Assembly: GCF_002272015.1 (NCBI RefSeq)
Contig: NZ_NPBY01000085.1
Location: 1-50,139 of the forward strand
Direction of reading: 5' to 3'
DNA: 50,139 nt
From: Paenibacillus campinasensis
Lineage (GTDB): Bacteria; Bacillota; Bacilli; Paenibacillales; Paenibacillaceae
Shown: one piece after another, positions 8,094-16,241 of the stretch
Layout of the letters: each line of letters begins with the position of its first letter
How positions within the stretch are numbered: position 1 is the first letter of the stretch
Translations under genes and position numbers: made by a program
Notes under the pieces: model-generated
The model's input: the letters and a program-made list of their open reading frames with translations, nothing else
Told to the model about the DNA's origin: nothing
The model's database searches: none

Positions 8094-8130
8094 GGCAGGT
8101 CTCATCATGATGAGGCCTGCCTGTTATTAT
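8094..8130 (+). terminator. hairpin, probable first terminator after the acyltransferase
   Basis: GGCAGG-T-CTCATC (8094-8106) pairs with GATGAG-G-CCTGCC (8109-8121), a 13-bp stem, followed by TGTTATTAT. The T-rich stretch is weak, but a strong terminator follows it at once. Confidence 0.6.
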
Positions 8131-8132
8131 GC

Positions 8133-8162
8133 AAGCTGTTCGCTGGTGCGAGCAGCTTTTTG
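8133..8162 (+). terminator. intrinsic terminator before the his operon
   Basis: AAGCTGTTCGC (8133-8143) pairs with GCGAGCAGCTT (8148-8158), loop TGGT, followed by a run of T to 8161. With the preceding hairpin this isolates the his operon from upstream transcription. Confidence 0.85.
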
Positions 8163-8293
8163 GCGTAGGTTCGGATTTTCTGCAAAGAAGCAAAAAAGGT
8201 GCCGAAAATGATAATATTACTAGTGTGGCTTTGTTCGTTGTAGTTCAAGATTACAGGGGGTAATGAACGTTTGTAGGCCGTGATGCCGTGCCA

Positions 8294-8323
8294 TTGACGG
8301 ATGTAAGCTTTGTATGTTAATAT
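8294..8323 (+). promoter_or_regulatory. sigma-A promoter of the his operon
   Basis: TTGACG (8294-8299) and TAATAT (8318-8323) are 18 bp apart, 69 bp before the hisZ ATG. The leader is only about 60 nt and shows no T-box features, so control is more likely at a DNA operator than by tRNA-sensing attenuation. Confidence 0.65.
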
Positions 8324-8337
8324 ATCGAATATCCTTT

Positions 8338-8353
8338 AATTTGTTAGCAAATT
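8338..8353. promoter_or_regulatory. perfect inverted repeat in the his leader, candidate operator
   Basis: AATTTG-TTAG-CAAATT forms a perfect 6-bp inverted repeat about 8-23 bp after the predicted transcription start. Its position is suitable for a repressor, for example a HisR/YerC-type (Trp-repressor-like) protein, whose exact site I cannot confirm from sequence. Confidence 0.4.
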
Positions 8354-8391
8354 AGCGCTTTAACGCAATGAAGATATAGAGGTGGTGTAGT

Positions 8392-9597
8392 ATGTCTAAA
8401 CCGAAAGGCTTCGAAAAACCAGCCGGTGTCCGGGATTACCTCCCGCACGCGGTTGCCAAGCTGCGCCGGATTGAACGAGAAGTTCTTGCGTGTATGGACC
8501 GCTGGGGCTACCGGCAGATCATGACACCTACGATGGAATATTATGATACGGTGGGCGTGGCAAGCTCGACGTCGGATCAGAAATTGTTCAAATTGTTGAA
8601 TAACAGAGGCACCACGATGGTCCTCCGTTCGGATATGACGTCGCCGATTGCGCGCGTTGTATCTTCGCTGTTGAAGGAGGAGCCACTGCCAATACGCTTG
8701 TCCTACCATGCCAATGTATTCCGGGCGATTGAAGAAGAAGCCGGCCGCGAGTCGGAGTTTTTTCAGACTGGGGTGGAGCTTGTCGGGGACGATTCCCCGG
8801 AGGCGGATGCCGAGGTGATCGCTCTGGCCATCGAGTCATTGAAGGCGGCCGGTGTCGCCAGGTTCAAAATCGCAATGGGCCATATGGGCTTCCTGAACGG
8901 CCTTCTGCAGGAGGTGCTTCCGGAGCGGGCCGAGGACCAGGGCAGCCTGAAGCAGGATCTGTTAAACCGGGATTATGTGGGCTATCGAGGTACCATTGAG
9001 CGGCTGAATCTGCCCGAAGAACAGGCGGGCAAGCTGGATGGCGTGCTGAAGCTTCGCGGCGGCCGCGAAGCCCTTGAACATGCGCAATCGCTGAGCGGCA
9101 ATACACTGGCTCAGAGCTCCATTCGCCATCTGGGCAAGGTGCTTGAAGTGCTGGATGCGTATGAGGTGTCTGAGCATGTTATGATTGACCTGACGATGAT
9201 TGGCGATTTCTCTTATTACACGGGTATGATCTTTGAGGGCTATGCTGCCGAGCTGGGCTCTCCGGTGGCCAGCGGGGGACGCTATGACAAGCTGCTGCGG
9301 CAGTTTGGGCGTGCAGTGCCTTCAACTGGCTTTGCCTTGAAGACGAATCGCATACTGGACGGCGTATCCGGAACCGATATTCCAGAGGAACGGCCGATTC
9401 TCGTGCAGTATACGCCAGCCTTCCGCAAGGAAGGGCTGCAGAAGGCAACAGAGCTGCGTGCCCAAGGTTATATTGCGGTAACCTCTGTTATAGAGGAGAA
9501 CGACCATAGCGAGGTGGCTGGTCAGAATGAACATCAACCGCCGGCTGCGGGCAAACTGCTCAATAAAGGTTATCAGGAAATTATTACTTTCAAATAG
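8392..9597 (+). CDS. hisZ: ATP phosphoribosyltransferase regulatory subunit HisZ
   Basis: The product is 401 residues and resembles the class II histidyl-tRNA synthetase catalytic core: PAGVRDYLPHAV at the N-terminus, LRSDMTSPIARVV, and SGGRYDKLLRQFG near residue 300, which is motif 3-like. The anticodon-binding domain of true HisRS is absent. HisZ partners the short-form HisG and is needed for its activity and histidine feedback, which agrees with the 213-residue HisG encoded next. It is the first gene of the operon and starts at an ATG behind AGGTGG. Confidence 0.94.
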   Translation: MSKPKGFEKPAGVRDYLPHAVAKLRRIEREVLACMDRWGYRQIMTPTMEYYDTVGVASSTSDQKLFKLLNNRGTTMVLRSDMTSPIARVVSSLLKEEPLPIRLSYHANVFRAIEEEAGRESEFFQTGVELVGDDSPEADAEVIALAIESLKAAGVARFKIAMGHMGFLNGLLQEVLPERAEDQGSLKQDLLNRDYVGYRGTIERLNLPEEQAGKLDGVLKLRGGREALEHAQSLSGNTLAQSSIRHLGKVLEVLDAYEVSEHVMIDLTMIGDFSYYTGMIFEGYAAELGSPVASGGRYDKLLRQFGRAVPSTGFALKTNRILDGVSGTDIPEERPILVQYTPAFRKEGLQKATELRAQGYIAVTSVIEENDHSEVAGQNEHQPPAAGKLLNKGYQEIITFK

Positions 9598-9634
9598 ATG
9601 AGTGTGAATGGACGATATACAGGGAGGAGGATGC

Positions 9635-10276
9635 ATGATGGCGGAAGTGTTGAAGGTTGCCATGCCTAAAGGGCGTATCTATAAAAAAGCATCTGCGCTG
9701 TTCCGCGCTGCGGGTCTCCCGATTCCACTGGATGTGGATGAGACGCGCAAGCTGGTCATTCCCCTGCCTGAGGCGGGAATGGAGTTCATCTTGGCCAAGC
9801 CGGTGGACGTTCCGACCTATGTCGAGTATGGAGTGGCCGATATTGGCATCGTCGGCAAAGATGTGCTGATGGAGGAGAAGAAGGACGTGTATGAGCTCCT
9901 TGATCTGGGCATTGCCCGTTGCCGGATGTCCGTCATTGCACTGCCGGATTGGACGCCGGGCATACGTCAGCGGGTAGCGACCAAGTATCCGAATGTTGCC
10001 TCGCAATATTTTCGTGAACAGGGACAGCAGGTCGAGGTCGTTAAGCTGAACGGTTCAATTGAACTAGCGCCGCTGATCGGACTTGCAGATCGGATTGTCG
10101 ATATGGTGGAGACCGGACAGACCTTGCGCGAGAATGGGCTGGTTGAACTGAACAGCATCTTCGAGATTACGAGCCGGCTCATTGCCAATCGGGTCAGTTA
10201 TCGGATGAAGAATGCGGAAATCCAGCAGCTATGCGACCGATTGCAGCAGGTGATTAACGCAGGGGCACAGCTCTAA
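9635..10276 (+). CDS. hisG: ATP phosphoribosyltransferase catalytic subunit, short form
   Basis: HisG catalyses the first step of histidine synthesis, PRPP plus ATP to phosphoribosyl-ATP. The protein is 213 residues, the short form that lacks the C-terminal regulatory domain and depends on HisZ. Visible features are LKVAMPKGRIYKKA at the start, DIGIVGKDVL, and the PRPP-binding signature IVDMVETGQTLRENGL near residue 160. The ATG at 9635 lies seven bases after AGGGAGG; a second ATG at 9638 is equally possible. An upstream in-frame ATG at 9608 lacks a ribosome site. The stop overlaps the start of a 39-codon ORF (TAATG). Confidence 0.95.
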   Translation: MMAEVLKVAMPKGRIYKKASALFRAAGLPIPLDVDETRKLVIPLPEAGMEFILAKPVDVPTYVEYGVADIGIVGKDVLMEEKKDVYELLDLGIARCRMSVIALPDWTPGIRQRVATKYPNVASQYFREQGQQVEVVKLNGSIELAPLIGLADRIVDMVETGQTLRENGLVELNSIFEITSRLIANRVSYRMKNAEIQQLCDRLQQVINAGAQL

Positions 10277-10395
10277 TGGAAACGGATAGCATGCTGATGC
10301 TACAGTTAGGGATTGTCCCAACGAAGCTAGCATCGGATGGGAAGAGAGCGGCACGATGTGCTGATATTATGAAATATCGCTTGCAGAGCATATAA
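10276..10395 (+). CDS. possible 39-residue small protein between hisG and hisD
   Basis: An ATG overlaps the hisG stop codon (TAATG at 10274-10278) and opens 39 codons that end at TAA 10393-10395, filling most of the otherwise unusual 145-bp gap before hisD. GGGG lies about ten bases upstream within hisG. The predicted peptide starts METDSMLMLQLGIVPTKL and ends in a basic stretch; I recognise no family. It could be a translationally coupled small protein, a decayed remnant, or chance. Confidence 0.3.
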   Translation: METDSMLMLQLGIVPTKLASDGKRAARCADIMKYRLQSI

Positions 10396-10421
10396 GGTCT
10401 GAACTTCAGGAGGTGTTGAAG

Positions 10422-11726
10422 GTGAGAGTGGTATCTGCGCGTGACTTTCAGCTGAAGCGCGAGAATGATTACGGGACACCTGAGCAGAATGAAACGGTAA
10501 AAAGCATCGTGAACAGCGTACGAGCCGAAGGGGATATCGCACTGCTGCGGTATACCGAGCAGCTGGATCGCGTCAAGCTGGAGGCGTCCGGACTGCGCGT
10601 AACCGAGGCCGAAATGCAGGCCGCTTATGAGCGGGTAGAGCCGTCCTTTGTGACGGCGATCCGGGCGGCGGCAGACCGGATTCGCGCTTATCATGATAAG
10701 CAGAAGCGCCAATCCTGGATGGATTTTCAGGCGGACGGAAGCATCCTCGGCCAGATCATTCGCCCGCTTCGGCGGGTCGGTGTGTACGTGCCAGGGGGGA
10801 AAGCAGCCTACCCCTCCTCCGTGCTGATGAACGTGATTCCCGCGCAGGTAGCGGGTGTACCGGAGATCGTCATGGTGACTCCGCCGGCTAGCGGAGGAGA
10901 GATGGGCATTAACCCGTACATTCTGGTCGCCGCAGCCGAGGCTGGTGTCACGGAGATGTACCGGGTTGGCGGTGCCCAGGCGATTGCCGCACTTGCCTAC
11001 GGAACGGAGACCATCCAGCCGGTGGATAAAATATGCGGGCCGGGCAATATCTATGTGGCGCTTGCCAAACGAGAGGTATATGGGGCCGTTAATATTGACA
11101 GTCTCGCAGGACCAAGCGAAATCGCAGTGCTGGCGGAAGAAGGGGCGGACCCTTCGTACATAGCTGCCGATCTGCTGTCCCAAGCCGAGCATGACGAGAT
11201 GGCTTCCGCTATTCTGGTCACGCCGTCCCTCAGTCTGGCGGAGGCCGTGTCAGCCGAGGTGGAGCGACAGCTGGAGCTGCTGCCGCGCCGTGACATTGCC
11301 AGGGCTTCGATGGATTCTTACGGAGCAGCGGTCGTGACCGATTCGCTGACGGATGCGATTGATATCATCAATCGGCTCGCGCCAGAGCATCTGGAGATTG
11401 TAACGAAGGAGCCGATGGCGATTGTCGGTCAGATTGAGAATGCCGGAGCGATCTTCCTGGGGCCATACAGCTCCGAGCCTGTCGGGGATTATTTTGCCGG
11501 TCCGAACCATATTATTCCGACGAATGGCACGGCCCGATTTGCTTCACCTGTGGATGTGGACGATTTTATTAAGAAATCGAGCTTGATCTATTACAGCAAG
11601 GAAGCGCTGCTTCGCGACGGTGAGACGATCATGGAGCTGGCCCGGCGCGAAGGGCTGGAAGGACACGCCCGTGCCATCGGCATTCGGCTGGATCAAGAGC
11701 GAAATACAGGGGGGACAACGAAGTGA
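10422..11726 (+). CDS. hisD: histidinol dehydrogenase
   Basis: HisD oxidises L-histidinol to L-histidine in two NAD-dependent steps and needs zinc. The protein is about 434 residues. Recognisable segments are RRVGVYVPGGKAAYPSS, the region VDKICGPGNIYVA, IDSLAGPSEIAVLAE with the catalytic and zinc-binding AEHDE, and the C-terminal GPNHIIPTNGTARFASP. I chose GTG 10422 because AGGAGGT at 10408-10414 lies seven bases before it; GTG 10413 and TTG 10416 overlap the ribosome site. Its stop overlaps the hisB start. Confidence 0.95.
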   Translation: MRVVSARDFQLKRENDYGTPEQNETVKSIVNSVRAEGDIALLRYTEQLDRVKLEASGLRVTEAEMQAAYERVEPSFVTAIRAAADRIRAYHDKQKRQSWMDFQADGSILGQIIRPLRRVGVYVPGGKAAYPSSVLMNVIPAQVAGVPEIVMVTPPASGGEMGINPYILVAAAEAGVTEMYRVGGAQAIAALAYGTETIQPVDKICGPGNIYVALAKREVYGAVNIDSLAGPSEIAVLAEEGADPSYIAADLLSQAEHDEMASAILVTPSLSLAEAVSAEVERQLELLPRRDIARASMDSYGAAVVTDSLTDAIDIINRLAPEHLEIVTKEPMAIVGQIENAGAIFLGPYSSEPVGDYFAGPNHIIPTNGTARFASPVDVDDFIKKSSLIYYSKEALLRDGETIMELARREGLEGHARAIGIRLDQERNTGGTTK

Positions 11727-12328
11727 GCAGTTATGAGACAAGCGGTCGCACAGCCAGTGTAAGCCGCAAAACCAATGAAACCGACATTACATTAAAATTC
11801 AACGTGGATGGAACCGGCGTTTCCAACCTGGAGACGGACGTTCCGTTCCTGAATCATATGCTGGATCTGTTCACCAAGCACGGTCATTTCGATCTCCACG
11901 TACAAGCCAAGGGAGATATCGAGATTGATGACCATCATACCGTTGAAGATATCGGAATTTGCCTCGGGCAGACGATCCGCGAAGCGCTTGGGGACAAAAA
12001 GGGAATCAAACGCTATGCGAGCGTCTTTGTGCCGATGGATGAGGCGCTGGCGCAGGTTGTTATTGATATGAGCAACCGGCCGCATTTTGAATATCGTGCC
12101 GAGTACCCTTCGGGGCAGGCAGGCTCCTTCGATACGGAGCTTGTGCACGAGTTTCTGTGGAAGCTGGCTCTGGAAGCCCGGATGACGCTGCACGTCATTG
12201 TCCATTACGGACAGAATACACATCATATGATCGAAGCGGTGTTCAAGGCGCTCGGACGGGCGCTCGATGAAGCCACCAGCATAGATCCGCGTGTGACGGG
12301 AGTTCCTTCAACGAAGGGAGTGCTGTAA
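11723..12328 (+). CDS. hisB: imidazoleglycerol-phosphate dehydratase
   Basis: HisB dehydrates imidazole-glycerol phosphate to imidazole-acetol phosphate. The product is 201 residues, a monofunctional dehydratase without the phosphatase domain of enteric HisB; the phosphatase step is supplied by hisJ. The metal-binding histidine clusters DDHHTVEDIGI near residue 73 and NTHHMIEAVFKALGRAL near 171 are intact. The GTG start overlaps the hisD stop by four bases (GTGA), indicating translational coupling, with GGGGGG upstream. Confidence 0.96.
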   Translation: MSSYETSGRTASVSRKTNETDITLKFNVDGTGVSNLETDVPFLNHMLDLFTKHGHFDLHVQAKGDIEIDDHHTVEDIGICLGQTIREALGDKKGIKRYASVFVPMDEALAQVVIDMSNRPHFEYRAEYPSGQAGSFDTELVHEFLWKLALEARMTLHVIVHYGQNTHHMIEAVFKALGRALDEATSIDPRVTGVPSTKGVL

Positions 12329-12331
12329 ACG

Positions 12332-12943
12332 ATGGCGATTGCGATCGTAGATTACGGGATGGGTAATCTGCACAGCGTAAGCAAAGCGGTGGAACGCCTC
12401 GGGGACGAGCCGCTTGTGACCGGGAAGCGGGAGGAGATTCTCGCAGCGGATGGCATTATTTTGCCGGGAGTCGGCGCATTCGGCGATGCGATGGAGCAGC
12501 TTCGTGCCACGTCGCTGGATAAGGTCATGAAGGAGGCGGCCGAGCTTGGAAAGCCGTTGCTGGGCATATGCCTTGGCATGCAGCTGCTCTTTAGCAAGAG
12601 CGAGGAGCATGGTCACCACGAGGGGCTGAGCATACTGCCCGGTCAGGTGGTTCGCTTTGAGAGCGGAGCGTACAAGGTGCCGCATATGGGATGGAACAGC
12701 CTGACGTTTACGAAGCCGGAGCATCCGCTGTTTGCAGGGCTTCAGGAAGGGCATGTGTATTTTGTCCACTCTTATCATGTTCTGCCTGACCAATCATCCG
12801 ATTTGCTTGCCGTGACGGACTACGGCCGTCCGGTAACAGCGATTGTCGGTCGCGGCAATGTGCACGGGATGCAGTTTCATCCGGAGAAGAGCGGGGAGCT
12901 GGGCATGAGTCTGCTGCGCAATTTCCTGGCGCTGACGAGGTAG
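12332..12943 (+). CDS. hisH: imidazole glycerol phosphate synthase, glutaminase subunit
   Basis: HisH hydrolyses glutamine and channels ammonia to HisF. The product is 203 residues with the class I amidotransferase triad: the nucleophile cysteine in GICLGMQLLF near residue 82, and His and Glu in GMQFHPEKS near 182-186. It begins three bases after hisB. A 106-bp gap with a large hairpin separates it from hisA. Confidence 0.96.
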   Translation: MAIAIVDYGMGNLHSVSKAVERLGDEPLVTGKREEILAADGIILPGVGAFGDAMEQLRATSLDKVMKEAAELGKPLLGICLGMQLLFSKSEEHGHHEGLSILPGQVVRFESGAYKVPHMGWNSLTFTKPEHPLFAGLQEGHVYFVHSYHVLPDQSSDLLAVTDYGRPVTAIVGRGNVHGMQFHPEKSGELGMSLLRNFLALTR

Positions 12944-12961
12944 AAACGAGACAATGCGTAG

Positions 12962-13002
12962 GGGACGTGGGCGGTTGTGCATTGAGCAACGGCTCACGTT
13001 CC
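12962..13002 (+). promoter_or_regulatory. long imperfect hairpin between hisH and hisA
   Basis: Bases 12962-12977 pair with 12987-13002, a 16-bp stem with two G-T pairs and one G-G mismatch and a 9-base loop. No T-run follows, so it is not a standard terminator. It may mark an mRNA processing or stability point, because all other junctions inside the operon from hisD to hisJ are 0-30 bp. Confidence 0.5.
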
Positions 13003-13049
13003 ATGATGGTCGTTCGATCCACAAAATAACGTGAAGGCGAGGGTTGCTT

Positions 13050-13781
13050 GTGTCCTCATTTATCATATATCCCGCGATCGACATTCGCGGCGGGAAGTGT
13101 GTGCGGCTGGTGCAGGGAGACTACAACCAGGAGACGGTATACAACGATAGTCCGCTGGCAGCGGCCAAAGCATGGGAAGAGCAAGGCGGGCAGTTCATCC
13201 ATCTGGTGGATCTGGATGGGGCGAAGGCCGGCCATCCGGTCAACGATGAGGTGATCGGTCAGATTGCCTCTCAATTGAACGTGCCGGTGCAGGTAGGCGG
13301 CGGGCTGCGGACGCTGGCAGACGTGGAGCGTCTGCTGTCGCTCGGCGTCAGCCGGGTCATTATCGGAACGGCTGCGATTGAGGACCGGGAGTTTACCGAG
13401 CGGGTGCTCGGACAATATGGCGATAAAGTCGCCATAGGCATTGATGCCCGGGACGGTTATGTAGCGACACGCGGCTGGCTGGAAACCTCCGAGGTGAAGG
13501 CAGACGAGCTGGCGAAGGAGCTGGCGGCCAAAGGAGCGGAAACGTTTATATTCACGGACATTTCCCGCGACGGTATGATGCAGGGTCCGAATGTAGAGGC
13601 CATTGTCTCGCTGGCACAAGCGAGCGGGCGCACCGTGATTGCTTCGGGCGGAGTAACGCAGCTGGACGATCTGGTGGCGCTCAGCAAGCACCATGGCGAC
13701 GGCATCGGCGGCGCTATCGTGGGCAAAGCGCTATATACCGGCAATATCGATTTGCGCGAGGCTGTGGCAAAGCTCGGATAA
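13050..13781 (+). CDS. hisA: phosphoribosylformimino-5-aminoimidazole carboxamide ribotide isomerase
   Basis: HisA is a (beta/alpha)8 barrel isomerase converting ProFAR to PRFAR. The protein is 243 residues from GTG 13050. The N-terminal catalytic Asp is in IYPAIDIRGGKCVRL and the second in FTDISRDGMMQGPN, with the phosphate-binding VGGGLRTL and ASGGV loops present. GTG 13050 is chosen because AAGGCGAGG lies about seven bases upstream; a TTG at 13044 is the alternative. Confidence 0.95.
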   Translation: MSSFIIYPAIDIRGGKCVRLVQGDYNQETVYNDSPLAAAKAWEEQGGQFIHLVDLDGAKAGHPVNDEVIGQIASQLNVPVQVGGGLRTLADVERLLSLGVSRVIIGTAAIEDREFTERVLGQYGDKVAIGIDARDGYVATRGWLETSEVKADELAKELAAKGAETFIFTDISRDGMMQGPNVEAIVSLAQASGRTVIASGGVTQLDDLVALSKHHGDGIGGAIVGKALYTGNIDLREAVAKLG

Positions 13782-13811
13782 GAAATAGATTAATGGGAAG
13801 AAGGCGAAATC

Positions 13812-14570
13812 ATGCTGGCAAAACGGATTATTCCTTGTCTTGATGTTAAGGACGGCCGGGTGGTGAAGGGCGTTAACTTTGTGAACCTCCGCGATGCAGG
13901 GGACCCTGTTGAGCTGGCGGCATTATATGACCGCGAGGGCGCTGACGAGCTGGTGTTTCTGGACATCTCGGCTTCGGTTGAAGGGCGGGCCACCATGGAG
14001 GAGGTTGTGCGCAAGACCGCCGGGGAGATTGCCATTCCGTTTACGGTTGGCGGCGGCATTTCCTCCGTGGATGATATGAAGCGGATCCTGCGTGCGGGTG
14101 CCGACAAGATCGGCATCAATACCGCTGCAGTTAAGCAGCCCGAGCTGATCTCGGCAGGCGCGCGTAAATTCGGCTCCCAATGCATCGTTGTTGCGGTGGA
14201 TGCCAAATATAACGAGGCATGGGGCGAATGGGAAGTATACACCCACGGCGGCCGTACGCCTTCCGGCATCAAGGCGCTGGACTGGGTACGGCAGGCGGAA
14301 TCGCTCGGGGCCGGTGAAATCCTGCTGACGAGTATGGATGCGGACGGGACGAAGGATGGCTTCGATCTGCCGCTGACTTCCGCCGTATCTTCCTCGGTCA
14401 GCATTCCGGTGATCGCTTCAGGCGGAGCCGGGAAAGAAGAGCATTTCTACGATGTATTTACAACAGGGAAGGCCGATGCAGGCCTTGCCGCAACGATCTT
14501 CCACTATAAGGAGATCTCGATTCCGGAGCTGAAGCAGCATCTGAGCGGGAAGGGAGTGGACATACGATGA
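13812..14570 (+). CDS. hisF: imidazole glycerol phosphate synthase, cyclase subunit
   Basis: HisF uses ammonia from HisH to turn PRFAR into imidazole-glycerol phosphate and AICAR. The product is 252 residues, a barrel related to HisA. The catalytic Asp are in IIPCLDVKDGRVVKGVNF near residue 11 and SMDADGTKDG near 130, and the phosphate loops TVGGGI and ASGGAG are present. The stop overlaps the next ATG (ATGA), so hisF and hisIE are translationally coupled. Confidence 0.97.
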   Translation: MLAKRIIPCLDVKDGRVVKGVNFVNLRDAGDPVELAALYDREGADELVFLDISASVEGRATMEEVVRKTAGEIAIPFTVGGGISSVDDMKRILRAGADKIGINTAAVKQPELISAGARKFGSQCIVVAVDAKYNEAWGEWEVYTHGGRTPSGIKALDWVRQAESLGAGEILLTSMDADGTKDGFDLPLTSAVSSSVSIPVIASGGAGKEEHFYDVFTTGKADAGLAATIFHYKEISIPELKQHLSGKGVDIR

Positions 14571-15280
14571 GTGATCAACGGAATAAAGCCGTGACGTTTG
14601 AGCAGGCAGTGGAGAATATCCGCTGGGATGAGGGGGGCTTGGTTCCTGCCATCATTCAGGATGCGGATACGCGACAAGTGCTGATGATGGCCTATATGAA
14701 TCAGGAGTCGCTTCGTCTGACGCTGGAAAGCGGGGACACCTGGTTCTGGAGCCGTTCGCGCCAGGAGCTGTGGCATAAGGGAGGAACCTCGGGCAACACG
14801 CAAGCCGTCGTATCGATCGATTATGACTGTGACGGGGACACGCTGTTGATTCAGGTCAAGCCGAAGGGTCCGGCCTGTCACACAGGCAAGATCACGTGCT
14901 TCCACAACCCCGTTGTGATGCAGCGCCAGGACGGCAGCGAGCCTGTTCAAGAGTCCAGCTCAAGTACAGCAGGTGTGGCAGACCGCTTCGCCGTTCTCGG
15001 CGAGCTGGAGGCGATTATTGCACAGCGGGAGGCCGAGCGTCCGGAAGGGGCCTACACGACGTATCTGTTTGATAAAGGTGTAGATAAAATATTGAAAAAA
15101 GTCGGCGAGGAGACGGCGGAGACCATCATCGCCGCAAAAAATAAAGATAACGCCGAGCTAAGGCTTGAAGTCAGCGATCTCATCTATCACCTGCTGGTGC
15201 TGCTGCAGGAGCGAAAGCTTCCGCTGGATGACATTATGGACGAGCTGGCCCGCCGTCACGAACGGCCGCGCCGGGATTAG
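14567..15280 (+). CDS. hisI: bifunctional PR-AMP cyclohydrolase / PR-ATP pyrophosphatase
   Basis: HisIE carries out steps two and three of the pathway. The N-terminal half (residues 1-115) is the cyclohydrolase domain, with WFWSRSRQELWHKGGTSGN and the metal-site DYDCDGDTLL and GPACHTG cysteines. A linker near 125-140 leads to the HisE pyrophosphatase domain with KVGEETAETIIAAKN and its acidic metal ligands. The total of 237 residues fits a HisI-HisE fusion. The start overlaps the hisF stop by four bases. Confidence 0.96.
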   Translation: MSDQRNKAVTFEQAVENIRWDEGGLVPAIIQDADTRQVLMMAYMNQESLRLTLESGDTWFWSRSRQELWHKGGTSGNTQAVVSIDYDCDGDTLLIQVKPKGPACHTGKITCFHNPVVMQRQDGSEPVQESSSSTAGVADRFAVLGELEAIIAQREAERPEGAYTTYLFDKGVDKILKKVGEETAETIIAAKNKDNAELRLEVSDLIYHLLVLLQERKLPLDDIMDELARRHERPRRD

Positions 15281-15295
15281 GGGGCTGTAGCATTC

Positions 15296-16120
15296 ATGCG
15301 AATCGACTACCATACCCACCATGCCCGGTGCGGGCATGCACAGGGACAGCTTGAGGAATATGTGCAGCGGGCGATTGAGCTTGGCCTGGATCATATCGGG
15401 CTATCCGATCACATGCCGCTGCTCCATGTTGATCCGGATCGTTACTATCCGGAGATGGCGATGCCGATGTCGGAGCTTCCGCGTTATGTTGAGGAATGCT
15501 TGCAGCTGAAGGAACGGTATAAGGGCCAGATCGAGGTGCGGGTAGGTCTTGAAGGTGATTATATCGAAGGCTGCGAGGAGGAAATTGAGCGGATCGTGAA
15601 CGGATATCCTTGGGATTATGTCATCGGCTCGGTGCATTTTCTTGGCGAGTGGGATATTACGGATTACCGCCAGACCGCAGGCTGGGAAGGGAAAGACCCG
15701 CTGGAGGTCTACCGCCAGTACTATGATGCGGTTCAGAAGGCTGTTGCGACCGGCTTCTATGACATTATGGGCCATCTTGATGTGATTAAACGCTTCGGGT
15801 ACGGCCCTGGCAAGGAGCATGAACCGGAAGTGATTGCGCTGGAGAAAGCGGCGCTGGCGGCTGTGGCCAAGAGCGGGAAGGCGATGGAGCTGAATGCATC
15901 CGGACTGTCTAAGGACTGTGCGGAAATGTTTCCAAGCCGTCGCATGCTGGAGGAAGCCATCTCGCTAGGCATTCCGCTGACGCTTGGCTCGGATGCCCAT
16001 CAGCCATTGAAGCTTGGCGAGCATCTGGACAAGGCCAGAGCGCTGCTGGCGGAGCTCGGCGTAACGGCACTGGCAACCTTCCGCGAGCGGAAGCGTGAAA
16101 TGGTGCCTTTTGAAACCTAA
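15296..16120 (+). CDS. hisJ: histidinol-phosphatase, PHP family
   Basis: HisJ removes phosphate from histidinol phosphate, supplying the step that monofunctional HisB lacks. The product is 274 residues with the PHP metal-binding motifs DYHTHHARCGHA (N-terminus), LSDHMPL, GLEGDYIEG, GHLDVIKRF and SDAHQPLKLGE. It starts 15 bases after hisIE and is the last gene of the operon. In Bacillus subtilis hisJ is not in the his operon, so its inclusion here makes the pathway more self-contained. The promoter of the next gene overlaps its 3' end. Confidence 0.94.
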   Translation: MRIDYHTHHARCGHAQGQLEEYVQRAIELGLDHIGLSDHMPLLHVDPDRYYPEMAMPMSELPRYVEECLQLKERYKGQIEVRVGLEGDYIEGCEEEIERIVNGYPWDYVIGSVHFLGEWDITDYRQTAGWEGKDPLEVYRQYYDAVQKAVATGFYDIMGHLDVIKRFGYGPGKEHEPEVIALEKAALAAVAKSGKAMELNASGLSKDCAEMFPSRRMLEEAISLGIPLTLGSDAHQPLKLGEHLDKARALLAELGVTALATFRERKREMVPFET

Positions 16121-16137
16121 CCTTTTCGATGTATAAT
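16110..16137 (+). promoter_or_regulatory. sigma-A promoter of the PRPP synthetase paralogue
   Basis: TTGAAA (16110-16115), overlapping the last codons of hisJ, and TATAAT (16132-16137) are 16 bp apart. Transcription from here would give a leader of about 145 nt before the ATG at 16290. Confidence 0.6.
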
Positions 16138-16165
16138 ACAGGAAGAACGATACACAGAAGCGGAC

Positions 16166-16219
16166 GGCTGTTCTCCTCTCCAACCGTATCAATTGGCGGT
16201 GATGGAGGCGGGAACAGCC
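16166..16219 (+). promoter_or_regulatory. structured leader of the PRPP synthetase paralogue
   Basis: GGCTGTTC (16166-16173) pairs perfectly with GAACAGCC (16212-16219), and inside it ACCG (16183-16186) pairs with CGGT (16197-16200) plus CTCC/GGAG-type pairs. No T-run follows, so it is not a simple terminator. It may be a 5' UTR stabiliser or a regulatory fold. Confidence 0.45.
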
Positions 16220-16227
16220 TGATTTAG

Positions 16228-16241
16228 CGACAGCGCTTTCA
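16228..16241 (-). promoter_or_regulatory. cre-like site before the PRPP synthetase paralogue
   Basis: On the minus strand TGAAAGCGCTGTCG matches TGWAANCGNTNWCA at 13 of 14 positions, including the core AAAGCGCT; only the last base differs. It lies about 90 bp after the predicted transcription start, where bound CcpA could block elongation. Confidence 0.4.

Noticed and set aside
8324..8391. T-box leader for the his operon
   Set aside because: The leader is only about 60 nt and lacks the T-box sequence and specifier stem.
12954..13034. 26-codon ORF in the hisH-hisA gap
   Set aside because: Its ribosome site is poor and it coincides with the hairpin at 12962-13002, which explains the sequence better.
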